From NCBI RefSeq assembly GCF_035306585.1, contig NZ_DATGNU010000002.1, positions 1 to 44,039 of the forward strand: 44,039 nucleotides of DNA. The letters run 5' to 3'. The DNA comes from Galbibacter sp035306585 (GTDB taxonomy: Bacteria > Bacteroidota > Bacteroidia > Flavobacteriales > Flavobacteriaceae). Every line of letters starts with the position of its first letter. Within the stretch, counting starts at the first letter, position 1. A model generated the notes under the pieces. It saw only the letters and a program-made list of their open reading frames with translations, had not been told where the DNA came from and did not search any database. This document shows positions 1 through 8,322 of the stretch, one piece after another. Both the position numbers and the translations under genes were made by a program.

Positions 1-1
1 G

Positions 2-1159
2 GCTGATATCGAAGAACAGAAAAAAGAAATCATCGGACAACTTGAAAAAGGTCAAGTTCTTGAAGGTACTGTTAAAAACATCACTTCTTACGGAGTGTTT
101 ATCGACCTTGGAGGTGTGGATGGACTTATCCATATCACAGACCTGTCTTGGTCACGTATCAACCATCCAAATGAAGTGGTAGAACTAGATCAGAAACTCA
201 ATGTTGTTATCCTTGATTTTGATGATAATAAATCAAGAATCCAATTAGGACTTAAACAATTACAGAAACATCCTTGGGAAGCACTTGGAGAAGAAGTAAA
301 AGTTGGTGATAAGGTTAAAGGAAAAGTAGTAGTTATCGCTGATTACGGTGCATTTATTGAAGTGGCCGAAGGTGTTGAAGGTCTAATCCACGTTTCTGAA
401 ATGTCATGGTCAACACACTTGAGATCTGCACAAGATTTTGTAAACGTTGGGGATGAGGTTGAGGCAGTGATCCTTACATTGGATCGCGAGGAGCGTAAAA
501 TGTCTCTAGGTATCAAACAATTGACACCAGATCCATGGACGGATATTACCGCTAAATACCCAGTTGGATCTAAACACACTGGAATTGTACGTAACTTTAC
601 TAATTTCGGAGTGTTTGTAGAACTTGAGGAAGGTATTGACGGGTTAATCTATATCTCTGATCTTTCTTGGACTAAGAAAATCAAACATCCTTCTGAATTT
701 GTAAACGTAGGTGATAAATTAGAGGTTGAGGTTCTAGAACTTGATGTTGATGGACGTAAACTAAGCCTAGGTCACAAACAAACTACAGAAAATCCTTGGG
801 ATAAGTACGAGAGTGAATTTGGTGAAGGTACCGTTCATACAGCAGAAATTTCTGAGATTGTCGATAAAGGAGCTACTATTGAATTCAACGAAGATATCGT
901 AGCATTCGTTCCTTCTAGACACTTAGAGAAAGAAGATGGTAAAAAACTGAAAAAGGGAGAAACAGCTGAATTTAAAGTTATCGAGTTTAACAAAGAATTC
1001 AAAAGAGTTGTCGCTTCTCATACAGCTATCTTTAAAGAAGAAGAAGAGAAAAATGTTAAAGCTGCAGCAAAACGTAGCACCCAAGCGGAAAAAACTACCC
1101 TTGGAGATGCCAATGCAGAGCTTCAAGCATTAAAAGATAAAATGGAAGGAAAAGCGTAA
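2..1159 (+). CDS. rpsA: 30S ribosomal protein S1, C-terminal part (5' end outside window)
   Basis: The frame is open from base 2, so the gene starts upstream of the window; the first in-frame ATG at base 95 is internal. Ribosomal protein S1 binds mRNA on the 30S subunit. The visible part holds successive S1/OB-fold repeats, recognisable by the recurring patterns YGVFIDLGGVDGLIHITDLSW, YGAFIEVAEGVEGLIHVSEMSW and FGVFVELEEGIDGLIYISDLSW, each followed by a GxxVxxxVLxxD block and a xxSLGxKQ block. A fourth, more degenerate repeat (about bases 815-1030) has GATIEFNEDIVAFVPSRHL. The tail is charged and rich in Lys, Glu and Ala, as in other Bacteroidota S1 proteins. A strong terminator follows 29 bases after the stop. 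The family assignment is very secure. Confidence 0.97.
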   Translation, partial: ADIEEQKKEIIGQLEKGQVLEGTVKNITSYGVFIDLGGVDGLIHITDLSWSRINHPNEVVELDQKLNVVILDFDDNKSRIQLGLKQLQKHPWEALGEEVKVGDKVKGKVVVIADYGAFIEVAEGVEGLIHVSEMSWSTHLRSAQDFVNVGDEVEAVILTLDREERKMSLGIKQLTPDPWTDITAKYPVGSKHTGIVRNFTNFGVFVELEEGIDGLIYISDLSWTKKIKHPSEFVNVGDKLEVEVLELDVDGRKLSLGHKQTTENPWDKYESEFGEGTVHTAEISEIVDKGATIEFNEDIVAFVPSRHLEKEDGKKLKKGETAEFKVIEFNKEFKRVVASHTAIFKEEEEKNVKAAAKRSTQAEKTTLGDANAELQALKDKMEGKA

Positions 1160-1188
1160 TTGACACTTTTTCAAAAAATTTATATCTA

Positions 1189-1216
1189 GACCCTCCCTTG
1201 CGGAGGGTCTTTTCAT
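1189..1216 (+). terminator. Intrinsic terminator of rpsA
   Basis: An 8-bp perfect GC-rich stem (GACCCTCC / GGAGGGTC) with a 5-base loop is followed directly by TTTTCATTT. It lies about 30 bases after the rpsA stop. Confidence 0.9.
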
Positions 1217-1357
1217 TTAAAAAATCCACTCGTTTGAACCTCGAATTTACCTAAGTGGTAAAAATGCCTTTTAAGGCAGACAACTGTGATCTATTGTGGG
1301 CCAGGTAAACAGTTTTTGTGTAAATTGCCTGTAGTGTAACTAAATAATAAAACAACC

Positions 1358-2206
1358 ATGAGAAAAATCATTTTTTGTGCTTTTATGTTCCTTTGTGGGC
1401 TTCAGATACAAGCACAAGTTAAAACGCCACATCCCAGCCCTGGAGCAACTATTGAGCAAACTGTTGGACTTACTGAGGTTACAATTAAGTATTCTCGACC
1501 CTCGCTTCGTAATAGAGCTATTTTTGGGGAACTCGTGCCTTATGACAAAATATGGAGAACTGGTGCTAATGAGAATACCATAATCTCCTTTAGTGACGAT
1601 GTTATCATCGACGGACAAACCTTGCCAAGAGGTCAATATTCTTTATATACCAAACCAGGGAAAAACAACTGGGACGTTTACTTTTATACCACTACAAACA
1701 ATTGGGGTAATCCTGCACAATGGGATGAATCTAATATAGCTGTATCGCTTCAAGTCACGCCATTAACTCTTCCTTTTAAAATAGAAACATTTACCCTTTC
1801 ATTGGACAACCTTAGTAATAGCGGTGCTGTGTTAGGGATTCTATGGGAAAACACCTATATAGGGATCCCTTTTCAGGTACCCACCGATAAAAAAGCAATG
1901 GCAAGTATCGAGGATGCCTTTAATGGCCCATCAGCGACAGATTATTTCGAGGCTGCAGTCTATTACTTCGAGCAAGGGAAAGATCTTAAAAAAGCGGCGC
2001 AATGGGTGGATAAGGCTATTGCTATGCAAGAGCGACCTGCCTTTTGGATGCTCTATCAGCAATCGCTTATTCAACATGCCAATGGTGATACCAAAAAGGC
2101 TATTGCCACCGCAAAGGAGTCTTTAAAAGCCGCAAAGGCCGCAGGAAACCCCGATTATGTCCGTTTAAATCAGCATTCTATCCAAAAATGGGAAACCATG
2201 GAATAG
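1358..2206 (+). CDS. DUF2911 domain-containing secreted protein
   Basis: A 282-residue protein with an N-terminal signal peptide (MRKIIFCAFMFLCGLQIQAQ, cleavage likely after QAQ), so it is probably periplasmic. Residues about 22-165 match the DUF2911 family, with the typical RPSLRNRAIFGELVPYDKIW and IWRTGANENTIISFS segments and the later TLPRGQYSLYTKPG segment. The C-terminal third is helical and Lys/Ala-rich (AAQWVDKAIAM, KKAIATAKESLKAAKAAG) and looks like TPR-type repeats, a common extension in Bacteroidota members. The function of DUF2911 is unknown. The gene stands alone between the rpsA terminator and a convergent gene, sharing a bidirectional terminator with the latter. Confidence 0.9.
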   Translation: MRKIIFCAFMFLCGLQIQAQVKTPHPSPGATIEQTVGLTEVTIKYSRPSLRNRAIFGELVPYDKIWRTGANENTIISFSDDVIIDGQTLPRGQYSLYTKPGKNNWDVYFYTTTNNWGNPAQWDESNIAVSLQVTPLTLPFKIETFTLSLDNLSNSGAVLGILWENTYIGIPFQVPTDKKAMASIEDAFNGPSATDYFEAAVYYFEQGKDLKKAAQWVDKAIAMQERPAFWMLYQQSLIQHANGDTKKAIATAKESLKAAKAAGNPDYVRLNQHSIQKWETME

Positions 2207-2227
2207 TCTTATAGAATACCATAACAT

Positions 2228-2276
2228 AAAACCACCGTTTCAAAGTGAAATCACTTTTGTTGCTGTGGTTTTTTTA
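2228..2276. terminator. Bidirectional terminator between convergent genes
   Basis: The outer stem AAAACCAC / GTGGTTTT encloses an inner stem AAAGTG-AAAT-CACTTT. A T-run follows on the plus strand and an A-run (T-run on the minus strand) precedes it. It serves the DUF2911 gene; its distal edge overlaps the stop codon of the minus-strand gene starting at 2975. Confidence 0.75.
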
Positions 2277-2975
2277 ATTATAAGCCTCTAGATTTGTTAG
2301 TTTTATCGTTTGTAGCCATAACTTGTGCTTTGAAGGTAAGAAAATATTAGCCCTAGTAACTTTCCATTCATCCCAGCTTGCCTTAAGACCTCCTATGGGA
2401 TTTTTTTTGGTCCACATCTTAAAACTGTTTGGAAAACCATCTTCATTTAATAGCCATAGATAAGTATTCTCTGGCTTTTGTTCACTGTCTAAATAGGTCA
2501 CCAACAAGCCTTCGCTTCCATCTTCTAATTCGACAAAGTGACGCTGAACATTTGGATCCATGATTTCAAACGGAGCAACCAGCCAAAACGAATCATTTTT
2601 AAAATAAGATGTTGCTTTTTCTATTAGCGCCTCTTTGGGATCTGTGTGCATTTTAACACCCCCTATGAACACCTCACTTTTAGCATAGTTGTTTAGATTT
2701 AATTGCACTTCAATATCCTCCCACTTTACAACAACGTGACCTTTTAATTTATCCCATTTATAATGATTCTTTTCGTTATAGGTCCATTCGAGGTACCTTA
2801 CTTTTTTGTAATTGGTATAATTTATCGCTTTGAGCATTTTTTGTGTTAACTCCTCAGCTTTTGAACCTGCTTTGGAGGGTGGAATGGGTTCGTTAAGACT
2901 AAAGTAAACCCCGGCGCCTAACAACAGTATCACGAGTGCAGTTACCAACAAAAATTTAAATAATTTATAAAACAT
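2274..2975 (-). CDS. Membrane-anchored protein of unknown function
   Basis: A 233-residue protein I do not recognise as a named family. Residues about 5-27 form one hydrophobic segment (FKFLLVTALVILLLGAGVYFSL), which would act as an N-terminal membrane anchor or uncleaved signal. There is no lipobox Cys. The rest is a soluble, beta-rich domain with many aromatic residues (EWTYNEKNHYKWDK, VVVKWEDIEV, SFWLVAPFEIMDPNVQRHF). This pattern recalls periplasmic lipid- or lipoprotein-binding folds, but that is only a resemblance. It lies 17 bases downstream of the gamma-glutamyltransferase gene on the same strand and is probably co-transcribed with it. Confidence 0.7.
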   Translation of the reverse strand: MFYKLFKFLLVTALVILLLGAGVYFSLNEPIPPSKAGSKAEELTQKMLKAINYTNYKKVRYLEWTYNEKNHYKWDKLKGHVVVKWEDIEVQLNLNNYAKSEVFIGGVKMHTDPKEALIEKATSYFKNDSFWLVAPFEIMDPNVQRHFVELEDGSEGLLVTYLDSEQKPENTYLWLLNEDGFPNSFKMWTKKNPIGGLKASWDEWKVTRANIFLPSKHKLWLQTIKLTNLEAYN

Positions 2976-2992
2976 AATTGATGTGTTAGTGG

Positions 2993-4675
2993 TTAAAATC
3001 CTACTGCCGTGTCATCGCCTCTATGATCAGCACCGCCTTCTAATTGTCCATTCGGTAAAACATAAATTCCATCGACTTTTCCAATAATACGAGACTGCCC
3101 ATGTTTTATATGGTATCCTTTATTCTTTAGAGTTTGAATGGTTATAGAATCAAATCCATTAGGTTCCATTAAAATCTCATCAGGTAGCCACTGGTGATGG
3201 AACCTAGGGGCATCCACCGCTTGTTGCATCCCCATTTTAAATTCGTATACATTTAACAATGTTTGAGCCACGGAAGTTATAATGGTCGCACCTCCTGGGG
3301 TCCCCAAAGTCATGGAGAGGGCACCATTCTTTTCAACGATGGTTGGGGTCATACTACTGAGCATACGTTTCTCAGGGGCTATGCTATTGGCCTGACCACC
3401 AGTTAAACCAAACATATTTGGTGTTCCAGGCTTGATGCTGAAATCATCCATTTCATTATTGAAGAAAAATCCAAGTTCTTCGCTGTATAGTTTTGATCCA
3501 TATGCCCCGTTGATGGTCGTAGTGACGGCTATGGCATTACCCATGGGATCCACAATGGAGAAATGAGTAGTCTGATCATGTTCTAGAATTTCGATGGCTC
3601 CGTGACCTACATCAGATGAGCTGGTCGCCTTATCAAAAGAAAATGATTCCATACGATTATCTATGTACTCTTGACTCAGGAGCTGTTGTTGTGGCACGTA
3701 AATAAAGTCTGGATCGCCTAAAAAGTAAGCTCGATCTGCATAAGCTCTTCTCTCGACTTCAGTCAGTAGTTGGATGTGCTCTATACCATTATGAGAATAA
3801 TTACCAATGGAGTAAGGTGCAACCATTTTCATAATTTGGGCTAGGGTAATTCCCCCACTACTTGGTGGGCCCATGGAAATGATCTTGAGATCGTTATACT
3901 CAAACGTAACGGCATCCCTCCAAACTGCCTGGTATTGCTCCAGATCCTCTAGGCTAATTATCCCATCGTTAATGGTAATAAAGTCTACTATTTTTTGTGC
4001 TATTTCACCTTGGTAAAACCCTGCTTTTCCCTTATCTCTTATTTGCTCTAATGTTTTGGCTAAAGCCGTGTATTTAATGGTGTCATTGGCATGGAATTTC
4101 TGGGCAAATAAGATGGTATCACCGCTAACTTCAATGATTTTATCTCTGTAATGCTGTAGGGAATTTGCCTGTTTATCTGTAACTACCACTCCTTTTTTAG
4201 CTAGATCAATGGCTGGCTGGATAAGGGAACTCATCGGAAGGGTACCAAATTTTTTATGCGCTGCAAACATTCCAGCAACACTGCCAGGCACACCAACGGC
4301 AGTAGCTCCTGTAGTACTTTTTCCTTCAATGACATTACCCAAAGAATCGAGGTACATTTGTTTTGTTGCGGCAAGTGGTGCCTTTTCTCTAAAGTCTAAT
4401 GTACCCGAGGTTCCATCATAAAGGCGGTAGACCATAAAACCCCCACCACCAATGTTGCCTGCAAAAGGAAAACAAACAGCAAGGGCAAACTTAGTGGCAA
4501 TCATGGCATCAAAAGCATTCCCACCTTTCTTTAAGACCTCAAGACCAATTCGAGATGCCTCCTCTCTAGCCGAGACTACCATGGCATGATCAGCAATAGG
4601 ACCTGTGGTAATATCCTTTGTCTTACAGGATACGAAAAAAATACATAATAAGATATACAGAGGTGTCTTTTTCAT
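2993..4675 (-). CDS. ggt: Gamma-glutamyltransferase (lipoprotein)
   Basis: This 560-residue protein hydrolyses or transfers gamma-glutamyl groups, for example from glutathione. It is made as a proenzyme that cuts itself before a catalytic Thr. The predicted nucleophile is Thr369 in QTTHFSIVD, matching the start of the small subunit in the family; PPSSGGITLAQ (about 270-280), the large-subunit motif GGNAFDAMIA (51-60) and NNEMDDFS are also present. The N-terminus MKKTPLYILLCIFFVSC is a lipoprotein signal with Cys17 as the likely lipidated residue, so the enzyme should sit on the outer face of a membrane. The length is normal. It lies 21 bases downstream of the AcpH-like gene and 17 bases upstream of the membrane-anchored unknown, suggesting one transcript. 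Confidence 0.95.
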   Translation of the reverse strand: MKKTPLYILLCIFFVSCKTKDITTGPIADHAMVVSAREEASRIGLEVLKKGGNAFDAMIATKFALAVCFPFAGNIGGGGFMVYRLYDGTSGTLDFREKAPLAATKQMYLDSLGNVIEGKSTTGATAVGVPGSVAGMFAAHKKFGTLPMSSLIQPAIDLAKKGVVVTDKQANSLQHYRDKIIEVSGDTILFAQKFHANDTIKYTALAKTLEQIRDKGKAGFYQGEIAQKIVDFITINDGIISLEDLEQYQAVWRDAVTFEYNDLKIISMGPPSSGGITLAQIMKMVAPYSIGNYSHNGIEHIQLLTEVERRAYADRAYFLGDPDFIYVPQQQLLSQEYIDNRMESFSFDKATSSSDVGHGAIEILEHDQTTHFSIVDPMGNAIAVTTTINGAYGSKLYSEELGFFFNNEMDDFSIKPGTPNMFGLTGGQANSIAPEKRMLSSMTPTIVEKNGALSMTLGTPGGATIITSVAQTLLNVYEFKMGMQQAVDAPRFHHQWLPDEILMEPNGFDSITIQTLKNKGYHIKHGQSRIIGKVDGIYVLPNGQLEGGADHRGDDTAVGF

Positions 4676-4696
4676 AGAATGTTTCTTCAGGGGAGG

Positions 4697-5314
4697 CTAG
4701 ATATCTAGCGGGCTTTTAGTATTTAATTGGGTTAACTTTTGTAATTGAATCGATGAAAAAACTCTTAATTCCTCAAAGAAGGAGATGAATTCAGATTCAA
4801 ATTCACTGTAATGCTCTTTAAGATCTTCGGTTGCATAATTCATCTTGGATCTGTTTTGTGTTCTACGATTCATCCCATTTAACACCTTGGAAATACCTTC
4901 AAGTTTTGCATAGCTCAACAACCAGTTATCTGCTATTAAGTAAGGCATCATACGTTTGACATTCATAGGAAGAATGTGATAATGTTCCCGGAGGAGGTCG
5001 TAAAATTCATCAGCATAAACATCCAAGGGTATCTTAGAGTAATCCTGCCAATTTTTGGCTAAAAAGTGATCGTAAAAGATATCGACAATTACTCCGCTGT
5101 AATGGCTGTAGTTGGCATGAAGCTTTTTGGTGCTTTTTCGTACCGTTGGATGCGAATCAGTAAAGGTATCTATGGCTCTATGCAATAGTATACCGATTTT
5201 GTAATCCTCTGGATAAGCCTCATATTTTTTGCCACGTATACTATCGGCCATAAAATTGCCCACCTTGACTTTGGGATTATCTCCAGATAAGTATATGTGT
5301 GCTAAAAAATTCAT
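4697..5314 (-). CDS. ACP phosphodiesterase family protein (AcpH-like)
   Basis: A 205-residue protein of the acyl carrier protein phosphodiesterase family (DUF479). Characterised AcpH removes the 4'-phosphopantetheine arm from holo-ACP. Typical elements are MNFLAHIYLSG at the N-terminus, GNFMADSIRG, the His/Asp-rich GILLHRAIDTFTDSHP and DIFYDHFLA. The reading frame is open up to a TTG at 5413, but the family begins exactly at MNFLAH, so the ATG at 5314 is chosen; the upstream extension (SKKIVLLIPDRL...) does not look like the family. The gene lies 95 bases after the 3-hydroxybutyryl-CoA dehydrogenase stop. The true substrate in Bacteroidota is not established by sequence alone. Confidence 0.88.
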   Translation of the reverse strand: MNFLAHIYLSGDNPKVKVGNFMADSIRGKKYEAYPEDYKIGILLHRAIDTFTDSHPTVRKSTKKLHANYSHYSGVIVDIFYDHFLAKNWQDYSKIPLDVYADEFYDLLREHYHILPMNVKRMMPYLIADNWLLSYAKLEGISKVLNGMNRRTQNRSKMNYATEDLKEHYSEFESEFISFFEELRVFSSIQLQKLTQLNTKSPLDI

Positions 5315-5409
5315 CCTACGGGTAATTAATATAATATTCCTGGAATCATCAGTAAATGAAATAACATCATTTGATAACCGGTCAGGTATTAAAAGTACTA
5401 TTTTTTTAC

Positions 5410-6306
5410 TCAACTAAACTGTTCAGCCACCTGCTCTGCTTTTTTACTGTTGCTATAGTTGTAGAATCCTTCACCAGATTTAACACCCAATTTTCCAGCT
5501 GTAACCATATTTATCAATAGGGGACAAGGTGCATATTTAGGATTTTTAAATCCATCATAAAGAACATTCATAATATATAAACAGACATCCAATCCGATAA
5601 AGTCAGCAAGTTGTAAGGGACCCATCGGGTGAGCCATGCCGAGCTTCATTACAGAATCAATTTCTTTTACTCCAGCGACTCCTTGAAAGAGCGATTCAAT
5701 GGCCTCGTTTATCATCGGCATTAGAATTCTATTGGCTATAAACCCTGGATAATCATTTACCTCCACAGGAATTTTGGAAATAGATTCACATAGGGACATG
5801 ATTTGCTTTAAGATCGTATCACTGGTATTATAGCCCTTTATAACCTCTACAAGTGGCATAATTGGAACAGGATTCATAAAATGCATTCCGATAAGGCGAC
5901 CTGGATTTGATAAAGCGGTGGCGATCTTGGTGATCGAAATGGAGGAGGTGTTGGTGGCTAATATGGCGGTGTCCTTAGAATAGTCATCCAGGGATTTAAA
6001 AATTTTTAATTTAAGCGTTAGATTTTCGGTCGCAGCTTCTACTACCAAATCAGCCTTAGCAACGGACTGTTTTAAATCTACTGTAGTTACAATGTTTTCC
6101 AAGGTACTGGTTTTAACGTCTTGGGATATTTTTTCTTTGGCTACTAATCTGTCAAGATTAGTCTCTATTGTGGTTATGGCCTTATCAAGTGCCTCCCCGG
6201 AAATATCGTTTAGAAATACCTTGTAGCCATGTTGGGCAAAAGTGTGTGCAATCCCATTGCCCATAGTTCCAGCTCCAATGACAGTAATGTTTTGAATGTT
6301 TTCCAT
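5410..6306 (-). CDS. 3-hydroxybutyryl-CoA dehydrogenase
   Basis: A 298-residue NAD(P)-dependent enzyme of the 3-hydroxyacyl-CoA dehydrogenase family, interconverting 3-hydroxyacyl-CoA and 3-oxoacyl-CoA. The Rossmann motif GAGTMG lies at residues 11-16, followed by IAHTFAQHGYKVFLND. The catalytic region GMHFMNPVPIMPLVEVI carries His142, with VVEAATEN before it (Glu91). The C-terminal helical domain has PGFIANRILMPMINEAI and the family segment MGPLQLADFIGLDVCL. The length is standard for the short, single-function form (PaaH/Hbd type). It sits between the Gfo/Idh/MocA gene (23 bases upstream, counting to that gene's stop) and the AcpH-like gene. Whether it serves butyrate-type or phenylacetate degradation cannot be told here. 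Confidence 0.93.
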   Translation of the reverse strand: MENIQNITVIGAGTMGNGIAHTFAQHGYKVFLNDISGEALDKAITTIETNLDRLVAKEKISQDVKTSTLENIVTTVDLKQSVAKADLVVEAATENLTLKLKIFKSLDDYSKDTAILATNTSSISITKIATALSNPGRLIGMHFMNPVPIMPLVEVIKGYNTSDTILKQIMSLCESISKIPVEVNDYPGFIANRILMPMINEAIESLFQGVAGVKEIDSVMKLGMAHPMGPLQLADFIGLDVCLYIMNVLYDGFKNPKYAPCPLLINMVTAGKLGVKSGEGFYNYSNSKKAEQVAEQFS

Positions 6307-6329
6307 GTCGTTTAGTTTGTGCTTGTGGA

Positions 6330-7295
6330 TTATTTTCCTACAAGTTCAACAACTTTCAGTGCCACTTTCAGCGCAGCTGTACCTTGTTCAAGGCTAACTG
6401 GCGGAACAGTGTCATTTTCAATAGCCTCTGCAAATGTTTCCAACTCTTCCAAGATGGCATTGTTCTGTTGAACTTTTGGATTCTCAAAATATATTTGTTT
6501 TTTCTCCCCTTCAGCATTTTGAAGAATAAGAGCGTATTGGTCAGGATCCTTTGGAGCACTTTTCATTTTAACAACCTCCACCTTCTTATCAAGAAAATCC
6601 ACCGCTATATAAGCATCCTTTTGAAAAAATCGTGATTTACGCATGTTCTTTAAGGAGATTCGACTCGCCGTTAAATTAGCTACGCAGCCATTTTCGAATT
6701 CAATTCTGGCATTGGCAATATCTGGAGATTGACTAATTACGGAGGTCCCGCTTGCGTGAATTTCTTTAACGGGCGAATTGACCACACTTAATATAGCATC
6801 GATATCGTGTATCATTAAGTCGAGTACTACAGGGACATCAGTACCTCTAGGATTAAACTCCGCTAGACGATGGGTCTCGATAAACATTGGGTTGTCAATT
6901 TTATCCTTAACCGATAAAAAGGCTGGGTTAAAGCGCTCAACATGTCCCACTTGTCCTTTGACCCCGTGTTGTTTTGCTAATGCAATTAAATGTTCAGCTT
7001 CCTCCACGGTATTGGTAATGGGTTTTTCTAAAAATACATGTTTCCCCTTTTTTATGGCCTCTAAGGCACAATTATAATGTGAGAGTGTAGGGGTCACAAT
7101 GTCTACCACATCCACTGCATCAATAAGTTCTTCGATAGTGTCGAAGTATCGATAGCCAAATTCAGCAACAATCTTCTTAGCTGTTTTTTTATCTGGATCA
7201 TAAAATCCTACGAGTGTATATTTATCGGATTGATTGATTAGTTTTAGATGAATTTTCCCAAGGTGACCAGCACCTAGAACTCCTGCTTTAAGCAT
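6330..7295 (-). CDS. Gfo/Idh/MocA family oxidoreductase
   Basis: A 321-residue NAD(P)-dependent oxidoreductase. It has the Rossmann motif GVLGAGHLGKIHL at the very N-terminus, then DVVDIVTPTLSHYNCALEAI and the family signature KGKHVFLEKPITNT containing the conserved EKP. The C-terminal domain has DLMIHDIDAIL, the usual catalytic-domain His/Asp segment. The frame continues upstream to a TTG at 7343, but the Rossmann fold starts right after the ATG at 7295, which is therefore chosen. The substrate (a sugar, inositol or similar) is unknown. It is the first gene of the minus-strand block that ends at 2274 and is divergent from pcm. Confidence 0.9.
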   Translation of the reverse strand: MLKAGVLGAGHLGKIHLKLINQSDKYTLVGFYDPDKKTAKKIVAEFGYRYFDTIEELIDAVDVVDIVTPTLSHYNCALEAIKKGKHVFLEKPITNTVEEAEHLIALAKQHGVKGQVGHVERFNPAFLSVKDKIDNPMFIETHRLAEFNPRGTDVPVVLDLMIHDIDAILSVVNSPVKEIHASGTSVISQSPDIANARIEFENGCVANLTASRISLKNMRKSRFFQKDAYIAVDFLDKKVEVVKMKSAPKDPDQYALILQNAEGEKKQIYFENPKVQQNNAILEELETFAEAIENDTVPPVSLEQGTAALKVALKVVELVGK

Positions 7296-7487
7296 ATAAG
7301 TATGTTTTTTAACAAAAATAAGATTATTGAAGCACTCTTTCAACCTTAATTTTTAAAAGACTGAAATCTAAGGAATTATTTTCACTCTTTACTTATTCGA
7401 AAAACATTCAATAGCGCAACATATTGGGAACCAGCCACCAGAACAATACGCGAAATATCGTCACTACTTTTTTACATTGAAATTGTC

Positions 7488-7495
7488 TAGCTTTG
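7488..7495 (+). promoter_or_regulatory. Candidate -7 promoter element for pcm
   Basis: TAGCTTTG matches the Bacteroidota -7 consensus TAnnTTTG. It lies about 32 bases before the pcm start. No clear -33 TTG at the usual spacing is visible, so the call rests on one half of the promoter. Confidence 0.4.
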
Positions 7496-7526
7496 TAGAA
7501 AACTAATCCATCATAATATTCTAGAA

Positions 7527-8171
7527 GTGTTGAAAGATACCTATCGACATCAGGGCATGCGTAAAAAATTAGCTGAAATCGTTGAACAAAAAGGTGTTTC
7601 AGATAAGAGGGTTCTCAATGCCATAAGAAAAATACCCCGTCATTTATTTATGGAAAGCGGTTTTGAGCAGCATGCATATCAGGATAAAGCCTTCCCAATT
7701 GGAGCGAACCAAACCATATCTCAGCCCTTTACTGTGGCCTTTCAAAGCGAATTATTAGCGGTGAAAAAGGGCAGTAAAATACTTGAAATTGGTACTGGGA
7801 GTGGTTATCAAACAGCCGTTTTACTTGAATTAGGAGCCCAGGTTTATACCATTGAAAGACAGAAAGAACTTTTTAAAAAGACCAACTTGTTTCTCCCTAA
7901 GCTAGGTTATAAACCAAAACAAATGATCTTTGGAGATGGGTATAAAGGATTGGTTTCCCAAGCACCTTTTGACGGTATTATTGTAACTGCGGGAGCCCCT
8001 TTTGTTCCTAAACCTCTTTTGGCACAACTTAAAGTAGGGGGAAGACTTGTGATCCCGGTAGGAGAGCAGGTGCAGGTTATGACTTTATACACTCGAAAAT
8101 CACCTAAAGAGTTTGAGAAATTCGAATATGGTGAATTTCGATTTGTACCCATGTTAGAGGACAAAAATTAA
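7527..8171 (+). CDS. pcm: Protein-L-isoaspartate O-methyltransferase
   Basis: A 214-residue methyltransferase that repairs isoaspartyl residues in aged proteins using S-adenosylmethionine. The SAM-binding motif ILEIGTGSGYQTAVLLELGA (about 85-104) and the family motif PIGANQTISQPFTVAFQ (57-73) are both intact, followed by FDGIIVTAGAPFVP and GGRLVIPVGE. The start is uncertain: GTG at 7527 and TTG at 7530 both precede the family's conserved LKDTYRHQGMRKKL, while the first ATG at 7557 would remove part of it. I keep the GTG. Stand-alone gene followed by glmM after 151 bases. Confidence 0.93.
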   Translation: MLKDTYRHQGMRKKLAEIVEQKGVSDKRVLNAIRKIPRHLFMESGFEQHAYQDKAFPIGANQTISQPFTVAFQSELLAVKKGSKILEIGTGSGYQTAVLLELGAQVYTIERQKELFKKTNLFLPKLGYKPKQMIFGDGYKGLVSQAPFDGIIVTAGAPFVPKPLLAQLKVGGRLVIPVGEQVQVMTLYTRKSPKEFEKFEYGEFRFVPMLEDKN

Positions 8172-8241
8172 GCAATCTTACCATTTAACTGATTTAATTA
8201 AAAATTCGTAGTTGAAACAAATATAGCCTATAGGTTTACGT

Positions 8242-8249
8242 TATATTTG
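8242..8249 (+). promoter_or_regulatory. Candidate -7 promoter element for glmM
   Basis: TATATTTG fits TAnnTTTG, about 73 bases before the glmM ATG. A TTG occurs at 8212-8214, but the gap is longer than usual. Confidence 0.35.
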
Positions 8250-8322
8250 TCTACCATTACTTTAAGGTAAGGTGCCATGACTTATATAAAATCAACATAA
8301 TATATTTTAACTGTTTTATTAT

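Noticed and set aside
923..1126. Minus-strand Phe-rich frame inside rpsA
   Set aside because: It is the antisense shadow of the Lys/Glu-rich S1 tail; poly-Phe arises from reversed AAA/GAA codons.
5315..5413. N-terminal extension of the AcpH-like protein from a TTG start
   Set aside because: The family begins at MNFLAH; the extra 33 residues do not match it and the TTG merely overlaps the previous stop codon.
7296..7343. N-terminal extension of the Gfo/Idh/MocA protein from a TTG start
   Set aside because: The Rossmann motif begins right after the ATG at 7295; the extension has no counterpart in the family.
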